The notes beneath the pieces were generated by a model that was given only the letters and a program-made list of their open reading frames with translations, did not search any database and was not told the DNA's origin. Made by a program: the position numbers and the translations under genes. Positions 11,768 to 23,136 of a stretch of DNA of 64,000 nt are shown here, one piece after another (within the stretch, counting starts at the first letter, position 1; each line of letters begins with the position of its first letter). Origin of the DNA: Phymatolithon calcareum (taxonomy: Eukaryota > Rhodophyta > Florideophyceae > Hapalidiales); assembly GCA_977006965.1 (NCBI GenBank), contig OZ345377.1, forward strand, positions 2,170,001-2,234,000. Reading direction: 5' to 3'.

Positions 11768-13015
11768 TCAACCTTTCGAATTGCAAGCGATGCGAGCCCG
11801 ATCCCAGTTTCCATCATCCCAGGGTGGTCCTTGATCATCTTCATCAGGGAACGGTTGAGGTTTTTTCGGCAGAAGAGATTTCAAAAATCTTTTGCAAGAT
11901 GCGAAAAATGTTCTAGTCCTCTTCTGCCTCCGCATCGCTCTCTTCAATCCATGAAACTTAAGAAAGTCATCCTTCAGCAGACCTGTCACAGCTTGTGCAT
12001 TATGGATTGTGCGAAAGTCATCCATGACTGGACGTGCAGCGGATTGAGCGATTTTCCTCGGATTGGTATTTTCTGGCACAGCTTTACTCGCTACCACTGT
12101 CCTGTTTGTCGCTGTCGCCGCTTCCGAAGAAGCCTGTTGATCCCCTTTCTGAACAGCGGATGAAACTGCGCGGTGAGATACTTGCCGATCTGGCGGAACA
12201 TTGCTGAACTGCGAGCTTATGTCAGAGTAAAGTCGCTCCCACAGAGCACCGCCGATGACCTTCTTTTTGGGAAGTGCGTTGCGAACTTCTCGTCTCATTT
12301 TGATCGCAGAGTCATAGCGCCGGGAAAGAACTAGATATTCGTCCAAGGCAACGTCGATATCGACGTCAGGTCTCAATATGTCGGAACAATCAGTATAATC
12401 ATCTTCGTCGAATAAGTCGTCCTCTGCGCGAGAATGACGTGCGGCAGCGGTCCTAGAGATACGAAAAATTTCACTTAGATCGACAACTGATGCTTTCCCG
12501 CCAGCCTTTGCATATCGAGAGATTTTCGGACGTGCAACTAATTCCGCTGGCAGATCTGCAGGGCATAAAGCAGTAGACATAGTGCAATTAGAATCAGCGG
12601 ACTGGGACGAGGAGACGGTCAGCGATAAGTCGTTTGAAGAGGAAATCGAGGAAAATGCTGAAAGTGGAGGTGACTCCGACAAATGCTTCGGCTGTCTCGC
12701 CGGCGATTTCGGTGCGTATGGAGGCAGGAACAGCGATTGTTTCAGAAACATATCCGGAGCAGGCGACACAGGGCGCGTGGCGGTGATCGATGAAACCGGT
12801 GACATCGGTTCCTTCTGCGGTTTTGTTGATTGCGGGGCTAGCGCTGTAGGTACCACTCTATGCTCCACGAGGGGACTTGAGGTGGGCGGGAGAGGGTGGC
12901 TGGTGGTTGGTCGATGGCGGTAGAAGGCCGCTACCCGTGGTAGAGGAGAGGCGCAGCGCCGAGAGTACGGCTCTCCATCGCCCATGGACGTGGAAGTTTC
13001 AGAAGTTGTCATCAT
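11768..13015 (-). CDS. Hypothetical Ser/Pro-rich protein with a basic C-terminal helix
   Basis: A single 415-aa reading frame starts with two ATGs (MMTTSE). The first ~150 residues are rich in Ser, Pro and Thr and look disordered. An acidic cluster follows (RAEDDLFDEDDYTD, about residue 200), then a charged helical stretch (DEYLVLSRRYDSAIKMRREV), and a Lys/Arg-rich end (KRAMRRQKRTRTF ... PKKPQPFPDEDD). No known domain, signal peptide or membrane segment is evident. The long uninterrupted frame in a repeat-rich area supports a real gene; function is unknown. Confidence 0.6.
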   Translation of the reverse strand: MMTTSETSTSMGDGEPYSRRCASPLPRVAAFYRHRPTTSHPLPPTSSPLVEHRVVPTALAPQSTKPQKEPMSPVSSITATRPVSPAPDMFLKQSLFLPPYAPKSPARQPKHLSESPPLSAFSSISSSNDLSLTVSSSQSADSNCTMSTALCPADLPAELVARPKISRYAKAGGKASVVDLSEIFRISRTAAARHSRAEDDLFDEDDYTDCSDILRPDVDIDVALDEYLVLSRRYDSAIKMRREVRNALPKKKVIGGALWERLYSDISSQFSNVPPDRQVSHRAVSSAVQKGDQQASSEAATATNRTVVASKAVPENTNPRKIAQSAARPVMDDFRTIHNAQAVTGLLKDDFLKFHGLKRAMRRQKRTRTFFASCKRFLKSLLPKKPQPFPDEDDQGPPWDDGNWDRARIACNSKG

Positions 13016-14500
13016 TCGTTCAGGTTACTGCATCTGCAATTCTTTTTGTCAGTTGAGAGGTTCAACTTCTTAGTTTAACAATCTGCACTTCGAACTGTCG
13101 CCCACAGTCGCAAGTTAAATCAATGTTGCCATGTGAGTGATCAGAAAGTATTTATGTAGTTGTGACTATAAGCGGAGAGTAGTCTGTACCAAAATTCTTT
13201 ACTTCAGCATGTGTGGATTAAGATGATCCTTACTCGAGGAGGCGTTTCATGCAACAATTTTTTGAAAGATACTATGAGCGCCCTTAACGTTTGACAGAGA
13301 ACCACAAATTCGGCTAGAAAGTTCAGCGACAGCATTAGTTCAATAAACAGCGAAAACAAAATGATGCCGATACCCTTATTGGCTACACTCTCACCCATGG
13401 CATCTCTAGATTCTGGCAAACCTATTTTGTGGGAACGGAACGTTGCGGGGGCGCTCACCGTTGGATCCCAAACATCTAATGAAATTTTTAAGTTGGAGAG
13501 ACGGGCAACCATCGAAGTGCAATTCAATGTGGTATCACAGCAGCTGAATAAACAACTATGCAAGGATGGATGAAGGGATGTGAGTTTACTAGAAGCTCTC
13601 ATTGTCTATTTAGCACCTGAAAGGCTTATCATAGCGCTAAGTCTCGTTGCCTACATATCTACTTGTGTTCTTGCAGCAGATCTCCTGGATTCTTAGGAGC
13701 GTTACTTCGGGTTTTTAAATAAACAATTGAAAAGTTGCTTCAAAAAAAGATCTCCTGTGTGGCCTCAGCAGCTCGGCAAGCTAAGCAGTTTGAATCTCAC
13801 TGAAGTAGTTAGTTTTCGAACAAATGTGTTAATGGTAGAAACTTTAGCAAAGCGTTTACTGATCTCAAACTAAATTTATAAGTCTTCGAACAGGTTCATT
13901 CTGTACAAGAATAGCAGAGTTCTAAAGCGAGGTCCATAGCAGAGTATGCGGGGGTGATAATCATCTTCGAAGTGGGTCAAAAGTATTTCCGCTAGAGCTG
14001 CAGCTTCGAGTAAGCATCGGGCACCAAAAACCTCCGCACCGTGTCGCAGGCATTCCGTACTATAGAGAAACATGGACTACCATAGCCCATATAACAATTG
14101 ACAAACCTGCTCCGTACTGGTGACACACCGGAGACCAGCTCCCGCTAAGTCTCGACCTCTCATAGATATCTCTGACCCCATTGGTTACCGTCCTCGATAT
14201 GATTGTACAGTAGGGCTTATCGTATAAAAGCTGCGTCCGCCATGAAGGCAAACAGAGAAATCGAAAAGGTAGCATGCGTTACGTGAATGCCAGTCAGGCA
14301 AGCGGAACTACAAGGCACTAGAAGATGCAGTATTTGAGCTGCTCGCATAGCACTGAAACGGAATCAGGTGGTGATGATCTTGAATCCATTTCAGCGCTAG
14401 TCCCAATAATGAATAATAATGAACAGAATGCATTAATTAACAACAGAACTGACCCTAGAGCAAGTTCTCCTCGTTCAAGTATTGGAGTATCTCTACTGGT
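13016..14500. other. Intergenic; weak ORFs only
   Basis: A 132-codon minus-strand frame at 13204-13602 contains a hydrophobic run (GIGIILFSLFIELMLSL), but there is no other support for a gene. The rest shows nothing recognisable. Confidence 0.35.
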
Positions 14501-14505
14501 CTCTC

Positions 14506-15338
14506 TGTAGCGCCCGCTGTTATCTCGCTGTCCCAAGGCGGTCTCTTTTTCCTCTCGCGACTGTACGCCGCACAACTTGGATCGCGATAGTCATGCTGCT
14601 CGTGGTAGGCGATCTGTTGGGCCATACTTGCACGTGTCTCTCGTGTGTCTATGCGCTGCATCGCTGTCCTTTGCGTAGGTTGTAGTATATAAGCTAGTTA
14701 GTTCCTTCCTCTGAGTAAAGGAAAGTGGGGAGTTCTGGATTTCGGCTCGAATGCTCGGCTCGTAGCACGCTTAACGTCGCCTGCACGGCCCTTCGACCAC
14801 GCGGAGTCGGAGCTCTTCCCAACCTTCTTGTGCGCAACTGTCGTCATGCAAGCCAGCATGGAGACTCAAGTTCCCTTTTCCCTTTTTCGTGCGTTCGTTC
14901 GAAGGTCGACGGCCAAGCCAAGGTCGCCGTCTGAGGATGACGTCGTCCCTGTCCCGGAGGTTTCTGGACTTCGGCTCGAGTGCTTGGATCCTATACGCGT
15001 CACGCCTGTGAATCCCTTCGACCACGCGGAGTCGGTGACTTCCCAACCCTTCTTGACCGCAACCGTTTCGCCACACAAGCCAGTTCGGTGACATTCGCGC
15101 TCAAGGCCCCTGTCCACTTTTCGCGAGCCTGTCTCAAAGTCGACGACCAAGCCAAGGTCGCTGCCGGAGGACTACGCCGACGTCTACACGCTTAATCTGT
15201 CTGTTTGTCCTGGAGGTTTTGCTTGCTTGTCTTTCTTTCCTCCCCTTTTGTCTTGTCTCTCCCGCTCTTTTCTTCTCTCTCCTCTCTTGGGCTTTTCTCT
15301 CCCATGTGGCGTCGGGTTCTTTGGAGCCTGGCGCTACA
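14506..15338 (+). mobile_element. Solo LTR with 5-bp target-site duplication CTCTC
   Basis: It starts TGTAGCGCC, ends GGCGCTACA, and is flanked by CTCTC at 14501-14505 and 15339-15343. It shares the family features of the LTR at 4544-5454: TCTCGCGACTGTACGCC near the start, two tandem monomers of about 240 bp (both with TTCGGCTCGA and CGACCACGCGGAGTCGG), a pyrimidine tract, and GTCGGGTTCTT at the end. The AT-TATA-like TAGTATATAAG at about 14685 may be its promoter. No internal retrotransposon region remains. Confidence 0.9.
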
Positions 15339-15423
15339 CTCTCCCTGCACAGCTCTTCTACCGTTTTGCCGTACACACTTCTAATGAATTGCCGTCGAGA
15401 TGTAACCCTACCAGAGCAGAGTT

Positions 15424-15520
15424 CTGCCCCTATGGGGCTAGCAAACAGTGCTTCTATTCTTACCTCCAATTAGAATACGGCAGGGCGTTAGTCCCGCTAG
15501 CCAATTGTAAGCGCGCTTTT
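15424..15520 (+). repeat. Dispersed ~95-bp structured repeat, copy 1
   Basis: This segment aligns over about 95 bp with 52422-52520. Shared words include TATGGGG, TAGCAAACAGTGCTT, TACGGCA, GGCGTTA and AATTGTAAGC. Inside it GGGCTAGC and GCTAGCC can pair. Copy 1 is followed by a T run (GCGCTTTTT). A Pol III-type short RNA is a possibility, but the box A and box B matches are weak. Confidence 0.65.
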
Positions 15521-16309
15521 TCTCTGCCTGCCGCTCGTCATTAGAAGATTCCATCCGAAGCAACTGCGGTAGTTTCACGTTTCGCGCGTCCTATTGGGCG
15601 GAGAGAATGTTGGAGTGCTCGTTCTGCTTATCACAATATTTCTCAGCCTCGGCTGCGTTTCAGGTACTGCTTCTTCAAGCGACACCAACCTAATATGCAA
15701 TCACCTGCATACACGCAGAAGTTGTACACCACGGTCCAGCCACTGATATAAGCACTTGCTAGTAAGTAAATACGAATGAGGCAGGTTTTGAGTGACCAGA
15801 GCGCGCTTGCTTAGAGAACCTTTGGAACGCGGTCATGTTACTCGGAGGTGAGGCATTGGGAGCTTTCAAAATTAAACTTGATATCCTCATCAAGGCCGGA
15901 ATTCAACGTGAACTGCGCATGCCTTCTTTGACGTCTCAGCGAACATTGAACTGGTTGCTGTAAAATGCTGAGAGCGATATTTGACAGAGAGAAAGAGATG
16001 GAGATATTTATTTTAAAAGTTACCAACGCATCAGCAGACACTTGGGGCACCTTTGCAATTTCCAGACTTGTCTCTAGAGTGATGTGCGGCTTGAAGTTGC
16101 GACCAAGTATAGCAGGTCCTTAAGCAGGCCTCGAGGGGGAAAACTACTCCACTGTACTCTGTCACGCGGAATCAGCTAACCGTGACTCAGAATATAATTA
16201 TTGAGCAAGAGTGATTCAGCTTACCTTGGTCTTGACTGCTTGAAACGCGCTGAAACTATTCTTAATCAGCTTTCCGTAGAATGTTGCTTACTGATGAAAG
16301 GTTTTCAAG

Positions 16310-16990
16310 ATGGTTCGGTTGATTATAACCCTTGTAGAGGCGGCTAAGCCGTTCCTTCACCTAAGCAAGCCCTGCTTACAGCAGGTAGTCCTGCGACTGG
16401 ATCACGGCCTTTCGGTTGAGAATCCTATCGCCCTTGCCAGCAGGCATACGTGTAGACAATATGATATACATAGAATAGTTTGTACTTTAATCGCATCCAC
16501 AACTAAAGCGAAGAGCCAAGAGACCTCGGCGGAAGAGCTCTTCAACCCTTTCCATTTCTATTATCACGCTCTTATCATCTTGCCCTTTCGTGACACCTCT
16601 GGTTGTTACACACTATACGCAAGTCCTGCTCACTGGGAACCACGGAGACCGCTAAGTGTCTACTCCTACGCTGTAGTGGAAGGACTTTATCAAGACGCCA
16701 GACTATTGGTAGAGTTGGCACCGAAACGGTGGCGGAAATCTGCAATGAGAACCGCTAGAAGTACTCAAAATTCGAGAACAATGAAGGGCTGTTTAGAAAA
16801 ATCCCCAGACACTAACTTAAGCTGCGTTTTCTGCAATAAAAAAAAGATGAACATGACCAGACCTTAATCGAATGCTCTCCAATAGTTGGCAGAGACATAA
16901 GAATTAGAGAGGTTTGTAGACCCATGCGGTTATCTGGCTAATGGAACATTTCCCTTGAGCAGGATGGTACCATATTGAGTACCATTTGAA
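16310..16990 (+). pseudogene. LINE ORF2 C-terminal relic with zinc-knuckle-like end
   Basis: An open frame of 185 codons (16310-16867) ends in a run of A's; reading across it in the next frame restores a Cys-x2-Cys ... His ... Cys cluster (LSCVFCNKKK then the frame with IECSPIVGRD). Such clusters mark the C-terminal end of many non-LTR retrotransposon polymerases. Similar C-terminal text is seen at 35940-36400. The unit is broken and lacks its polymerase core. Confidence 0.55.
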
Positions 16991-17025
16991 TTACCCAAGA
17001 GCACAGCCCACTTTTTAAGTAGAAT

Positions 17026-20000
17026 TTGAAACATTGCATGAATGCACGCACCCGCGCGCGACGCAGGATCCCTTCGGTTTTACTGCAAAGGGACCCGTCC
17101 CGAAAGTTTCGTGCAGGAGGCAGAGAAGGTACTCGAAAAGCAATAAGTTACTCCACCAAATTCCATGTTGCGACACATAACTGCGACGGACTCTCCAGCA
17201 TCACGATGAGCCTCTGCAACGACCCAGTATACGAAGTTCTGGGAATTACAGAGACCCAAGAATGGACTTCTAATCCGTGTGCCATCTACTCGAAACGATC
17301 ATCTCCTAGAGACCGATATTCCGGTTGCTGTTTCGCTTTCTCGCTCCGAGCAAGATTAGCAGTCACGCATTCGGGGTCGATCAGAAGCAGGATTCTTTTC
17401 GCCCGCCTCCACGGGCGACCGTTCAACATCTTCGTAATCTGCGTCTACGTGCCGCGCAAAGCACGCAGGGAACCTGCACAGGTGGACACGTACTGTCAGC
17501 TGGATGAGATCGTTAACGAAGTACCAATGAGAGATACCATCATTCTCCTGAGCGACTTTAACTCCAGACTTAAACGTCATGCAGAAAATCTTTCCGGTAT
17601 GTAGTGTATGAACACCAGGGCTGACCACAGCGGGAGAAGAATCGAAGAGACAATGGTCAAACACCGCCTTAGGGCGGTCTCGACCTACTTCCAGTCTAAA
17701 GGGGGGCAGAGCTCTATATAACTATATGAACAAGGTAACAAGACTCGCTTCATCCCAGATAGACTGCATTCTAGTCTCTGCGAGATTGTCATCATCTGCT
17801 CGGTCGTGCACAGTGAAATGGAGACCCAGCATCCGTCGTTTCAGCAGAGGAAAGTACGACTACGGTCTATTGTTTGCTGCTGTCCAATACGGCATATCAT
17901 CTATAAACCGCGCGAGAGGGAAGTAGTTCAGCGCCATGTGCTTGGACAAAGCGCGCGAGGGACTCTCCCTAACAGAGAAATCGACGAAGGAGTTCGTGGG
18001 GCTCCGGGAAAACCCGGTAACTGAAGCTGAATACACCGATTCGAAGAGGGAACGCCTGTGGCAAACCATAACTTGCGCCACTGAATTTCTCCCTCAATCT
18101 AACCGCCTCTAAATCGGAAAGCACTGGAAACCATCTGCACAGATGCTTGAGCTACTTCAAACACGTGAAAACAAAGGTTCCAGCATGCCCGACGCTGAAC
18201 GCAGGGAGATCACGCGAAACGTCAGCCGATCGTGCAGACGCGACTACAGAGCAAAATTCTAAGCTCTCGTGCAAGAGCTCGGAAAGGCGAACTCTTTCGA
18301 TAATCACTCCAGAGTATCCCGGCTAAGCAGATCTGCAAAAACCTCACTGGTTGAACGTTCGTGAAGTCATCAAAGACTGTAAAGGGGGAACCAATTTCTT
18401 CAAAAGAGCATAATGGCACAGTGGCGCCCCCTAGCAAAACTCCATGCGACTTATTGGCGAACGACTGCTTTTCACTTGCCGACCTCAAAATAAATGGCGG
18501 ACAATTGAATAACAAAAAATTACCCATGAAAATTATAAACTCTTTGAATTGGTTAACTAGCCAATCATACTTAAGGATTCGTCTGCAAAATGCAGATGTT
18601 GTGGAAAGTCAGCCATTGGTTATCTATTCCAAAGGTTGACTTTGCAAATCATAAGAAATAAGTCCGATTGTTTGCCGTGTCTTAAATTTCGACACCGCTG
18701 CGTTCTCATGATGGCGTTGTTTCCGGAAAATTTCAAGCTTCGCACTGTAGCGGCCTTAATCCCATTTACCAGAGACTCGTTCGCCGTGATGAAGGTCGCG
18801 CACGAATGTCGAGGGAATTTCTCCAACACCGCCGTCGGTCCATATTACCAAGGCAGCTGACTCTATGCCTTCCCGCTCGAGGAGAAGAGCCAAAACGGCT
18901 AATTTCTCTTTCCTTTCTCCATCCTTTGCAGAGATGGAAGTCAGGAAACTGCAGAACCTATTCTTCGAGAAGTCTTTCCCAATTGGTGGAAATGAAAAAG
19001 GGTCATCCGTTCATGGCAGTTCTCGGCCTATCAGCGACATACGATAGTGTGCCAAGGGATATCCTCATAAAGAGGTTGACGGAGAAACTTCCTGAAGATA
19101 TAACAAGGATGTTTGCATACCTGTTAAAACCCTCGTGGATCACATCAGCTGGAGATGGCACCAATAATCCCGTGGAGGACTGAGGTAGGACTACTTTGAG
19201 TCTTGAGTTTTCCCGTCCGCCATACTGGTGGACGTTTCGTGAGCTTCACAAAGGTAGGTAGCATCAGAGGAAGCCTTGCCCATATCTTCGGAAGTCTGTG
19301 GGGCTTTTAAATAAACTTGCAAGGAAAAAAATCAGCTGGAGATGAGACAGAAACGTGGTGTATCGTCGACCGAGGAGTTACTTAAGGTTCCTCGCTTAGT
19401 CCATGCATATACAATATATTCATGGCCACATTCGCAGAAGCCGTCTCCAAGACAGACGGAAACGTCTCAGGAAGCCCACTGCAATTGTGCGCAGATGATG
19501 TTCAGCTTCAAGCGAAGACAGGACGAGGAATACAGAACCTTCTTGATATATCGAACATTTGGGCAAGCGAAAATGGCATGAAATTGAACACAAAACCAGG
19601 AAAAAGCGAAGTTCTTAAGTACAAAGGGCTTCAGAAGCACACTTTTTACTTGGCGGCACAAGAACTGCATCAAGCTTGGAGGCTCTCGTATCTTGCGGTA
19701 AGCATAAATAACACGGGTGTTACGGATGACACGGCCTTAACAAGAGTTCGAAATGCTGCAGGATGCATACATAAGCTTCGAGAGTCGAGCATTCAAACCG
19801 GAGACATGCATCAGGATCTTTAAGTCATTAATTATCCCGAAATGGGAGTATGCGCTACACGTGACTCCAATGACAAATCGATTGCCCTCGGTAATCGAGT
19901 CGGCAGAGGGCTCGTTCTACAAGAATGTTTTCGGAAAGTATGCCGAACACCGCCGAGACCGAATGCGAGTTCTGTGCCAACTGGGACCACCAAAGATGAG

Positions 20001-20545
20001 GAGATGTCATCAAGCAGAAAGGTTTGCATTAAGACTGGCAAGACACAAAAGCGACTTGAAGAAACAGGAGAGTACTTTGGAAGAGATGAGGACATAACGG
20101 CAGCAATGAAGGATATTTAATATCTCAAGATTTATGATGACTTGCGACAAGCCCTTCAGAAAGCCCAGGAGGGATCTGTCGCGAAGAAGAGGAGTGGAGA
20201 AGATATAATTAAGATATGGGAAATAGAAGAAGCAAGCAGATCAATGAAGAATCCTACTGAAGGCAAGCTACCAGGGATCATTTACATAGGAGAAAGAACA
20301 ACACGTTTAAGGTGCTTAAGGTTGACATTCAACCGAGCACCTCTTTGGAGAAAATCAGTATTGGGTGCCTATTGTGGGACTTCCGCGGTGATTGAACTAG
20401 TCGCCCTACAGCGTACTCTAGCGTCGTCGAAGATGAGTACAGAAATTGAGTTTCAGTGCAAGAGACTCACAGGAGCTCTTGTTGGGAGAGAATTACGAAT
20501 CAAGAATGTTTTGAATAGCCAGACGACTTTAGCCTAGAGAATATC
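17026..20545 (+). pseudogene. LINE (non-LTR retrotransposon) relic with endonuclease and RT remains
   Basis: In order on the plus strand: an endonuclease region starting FHVATHNCDGL with GITETQEW and LLSDFNSR (17158-17604) and QIDCILVSARL (17750-17850); RT remains AVLGLSATYDSVPRDIL (near 19020) and LCADDVQLQ (near 19490), the latter replacing the usual Y-A-D-D catalytic motif with C-A-D-D; then a C-terminal part with PGIIYIGERTTR and WRKSVLGAYCG (20260-20370). At least five frame changes or stops separate these blocks. A younger insertion at 19158-19330 splits the RT region. The element is dead. Confidence 0.8.
19158..19330 (+). mobile_element. Short poly(A)-tailed retroinsertion nested in the LINE relic
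   Basis: A 173-bp insert ends in AATAAACTTGCAAGGAAAAAA and is flanked by the 14-bp direct repeat ATCAGCTGGAGATG at 19144-19157 and 19331-19344. This is the hallmark of target-primed reverse transcription. Its body (GTTTTCCCGTCCGC, GTTTCGTGAGCT, GGTAGCATCAGAGGAAGCC, CTTCGGAAGTCTGTGGGGC) is shared with 21467-21593 and 22209-22330, so it is a SINE or a family of 5'-truncated LINE tails. Confidence 0.9.
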
Positions 20546-21452
20546 ACAAGAGCTGCCCCGTTACACCAAGGTGAGGCTTTGGGAGCTCTCAAAATAAAAT
20601 CATCAAATATCCCCAATTGGTAGATGAAATACCTCTCGCGGAAGCGCCAGAATTTCTTTTCCAGCTAGCTGCTGGGTGCTGGTCTCAAGCCAGGATTGTG
20701 ATTGACTTTTGGATTTCGTCATGCGAGAATTCATAGCCCCTGTTAAAGGGGTGTCCGTCGGCATCCGCTACGCTTTTTCCATCACCATGGTAGCCTGTTT
20801 CCCGCCGAAATCTTGGAGAACGTCATTCCAGCTAGCAATCGAAGTTTCGAGGTATTGGTGGGTGTCAGGCAGCCCGTAGCTACTCGAGCAGCTTCAATAC
20901 TTGCAGTTTCCACATACGTGATGTGGGTCTTGGAGCCCTCTTGTATTCTCGCGTAATATGGTAACGGTCTCTTGCGCAGTAATACCTACGCCCGTCAACA
21001 GAGTCGGTCGCGCTGTCTGCTGAGGCACTGGTCTCTAGAAGGGCGTACACGACCACACCGCCTCTCAATTAGTCGAATTGCCAAACAGAAACCGGAGAGC
21101 TGAGGGTACCAAAAAGGCTCTTGTGCTGTTCCCCGTCTTATCCACTTGCACCTTTCGATTTGGGAGCGTTCGAATAACACGCACAGGACTAGAACATATT
21201 AAATTGCAATTTGAAACTAATGCGTTGGTAGCACGTTGTTAGCGTGCGTCGCGAAAGCACTCTAGAGGGCACCTCCGAATAGTAAAGTCGTTTGTGTGGG
21301 TTCGTTTATTGGAAACACGTGCCCGCGGAGACGGTGAGTGTCTCCACTGTTGTTTTGTGCGTCGTGTCTCTTTTCTGTCGAGAGTGCTGTTTGCTGGTTG
21401 ATTCTAAATAGATGTTATCTCCTGAAGAGTGCGCATACTCGTATCATAATGC
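20546..21452. other. Intergenic, no gene seen
   Basis: After the LINE relic, GGTGAGGCTTTGGGAGCTCTC (about 20570) resembles 15845-15875 and is probably LINE 3' sequence. The remainder contains no supported gene. Confidence 0.4.
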
Positions 21453-21466
21453 ACTCCTAAGGACAA

Positions 21467-21593
21467 TCCTGGGTTTTCCCGTCCGCGATTCTAGTGGGCG
21501 TTTCGTGAGCTGCAGAAAGCTAGGTAGCATCAGAGGAAGCCTCGCTCATATCTTCGGAAGTCTGTGGGGCTCTTAAATAAACTTAAATAAAAA
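21467..21593 (+). mobile_element. Second copy of the short poly(A)-tailed insertion
   Basis: About 127 bp matches the 19158-19330 body, ending CTTAAATAAACTTAAATAAAAA. Flanking 14-bp repeats ACTCCTAAGGACAA (21453-21466) and ACTCCTGAGGACAA (21594-21607) differ at one base, which gives its TSD. Confidence 0.88.
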
Positions 21594-21607
21594 ACTCCTG
21601 AGGACAA

Positions 21608-22200
21608 ATTTCTAGTAATTGCAATTAATTGCAACTCGATAACAATTGGAGTCGATTCACCAATTGCAATTTGATTCCAGAAATTAGAGAGATTGCAATA
21701 GAAATTGCTATTTCGTAACGAGTTTGAGTAACGTAATGGAAAGCACTTTCAAGTCATCAGAGTTTCTTATCCTTGCCGTAGTTTGAGGTGCCCCTTCACA
21801 GCATCAGAGTTGCTTATCCATATAGTAATTAGCGGTGCCCTTTCACAGGTCTCTGCTTTCGATTAATATAGATCAGGCATTAATAGTCTTCTGCCCCTTT
21901 TCAGAGACCGAGAAAGAACTCTCTGCTCCACAACCCACACACTGAAAGCCTGTAGCGTTTGGCAGACTTTGCTGTCGCACTCTCACCTACGAGTTTCTCT
22001 CGAGTGCGCCACGCACACACTTGACGAGCGCTACAGAAGTGGGATTTCGCTTGCAGTGATTCGAGAAATTGGTACTCAAATTGCATGACGTGAGGTTATT
22101 GCAATCATATTTGGCTATAGTGATGCGATTGCAATTTAAATTGTGCTTATTGGTCCGAAAATATTAAAAAGGTATTATTTCGCAATTGTTGCCAATTTAA
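21608..22200. repeat. AT-rich region with repeated ATTGCAAT words
   Basis: ATTGCAAT-type words recur on both strands at about 21610-21720 and 22090-22200. The same kind of sequence returns at 26680-26940. It may be a degraded MITE; I could not define ends. Confidence 0.4.
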
Positions 22201-22208
22201 TTTTTTTT

Positions 22209-22330
22209 ATAATTCAAGTTTATTTTATCTTCGGAAATCTGTGGGGCTTTTGGCAAGGCTTCCTCAGATTCTAAATATCTTTTTTCCAGCTCATGAAACG
22301 CCCATTAGACCGGCGTAGGGGAAAACTTAG
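22209..22330 (-). mobile_element. Third short-insertion copy, with an internal micro-inversion
   Basis: On the minus strand the family body runs from GTTTTCCCCTACGCC through GGGCGTTTCATGAGCT and GAGGAAGCCTTGCC to AAATAAACTT. The roughly 27-bp segment carrying CTTCGGAA.TCTGTGGGGC is present in the opposite orientation to the rest. A T-run at 22194-22208 is the reverse complement of its poly(A) tail. The outer hAT element sits at its 5' end. Confidence 0.75.
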
Positions 22331-22490
22331 GATTCAACCAAAGCATTGGAATTATTTATTTATTTTTATTCTTTTCTCGGCGCAGTGTCGAGAATAAATA
22401 ATTTATTGTTGAACGCAGAAGCAATATGTTATTATATTCAAGTTCAGTGAGGAATAAATAACTGGTTATTCTCTGAATTATTGGATCCCT

Positions 22491-22871
22491 CTAGCTAGTT
22501 TCTGTCACGATAGCATTGACGTCTTCGATTCCCCACGCACCCGAGTTAGCATGAAGGAACATATGCTTCTCGAAGTTTGCAGGAATAAAGCTTCTTCTTC
22601 TGTCATCCAGCGCGTAACCAGCGATAGAGAAAAGTCTCTCGCACATGTTCGACGTTGGTACAATGAATCGCAAGTCCATGTACTCAGAATCAGAGGAAAT
22701 AACGCTTTTGCGACGCTTCAATGCGCGCTCGGCGAGCGATAGTGAACTGTCATCAACAATCAAACTCACAGCACAGACAACCTTCTTCAATTTCTCGGTA
22801 GCACTTGACTCACAAAATTCGTGTAACCCCGTCCAGAATCTTTCCGTCGCGTACCACACTTGCAAGTCCAC
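22491..22871 (-). pseudogene. hAT transposase C-terminal (dimerisation) fragment
   Basis: A 126-codon open frame ends with the hAT dimerisation signature: FIVPTSNMCERLFSIAGY followed by DDRRRSF and a short helix with HMFLHAN. The catalytic core and BED finger are absent, and the frame begins without an ATG. In the inner copy the corresponding region is deleted. Confidence 0.85.
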
Positions 22872-23136
22872 ACAGAGAAGTTGGGATCCGACTGCGTGAA
22901 AAACTCATCGCGAACACGCTTATCGATAACTCGCGGCATCTTGGCTGCTACCAAACGGTGCTCGCCTGGTCCACAGTTCTCGTTGTACTGTGTTGACCGC
23001 CATGATTTTCACAATCCTGGGGGAACTCTTCAATAACCGGATCGAAAAAATGAGGAGTCCGCAACCGACACGTCATGCGCTATCGATGATGAACATGTCA
23101 AATTACTCTTCAAGAATACGTTGACTCAGTCGGGAG

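Noticed and set aside
21220-21300. tRNA-like text (TTGGTAGCACGTTGTTAGCG)
   Set aside because: It cannot be folded into a cloverleaf with a T-arm by eye, and no B box follows at the right distance.
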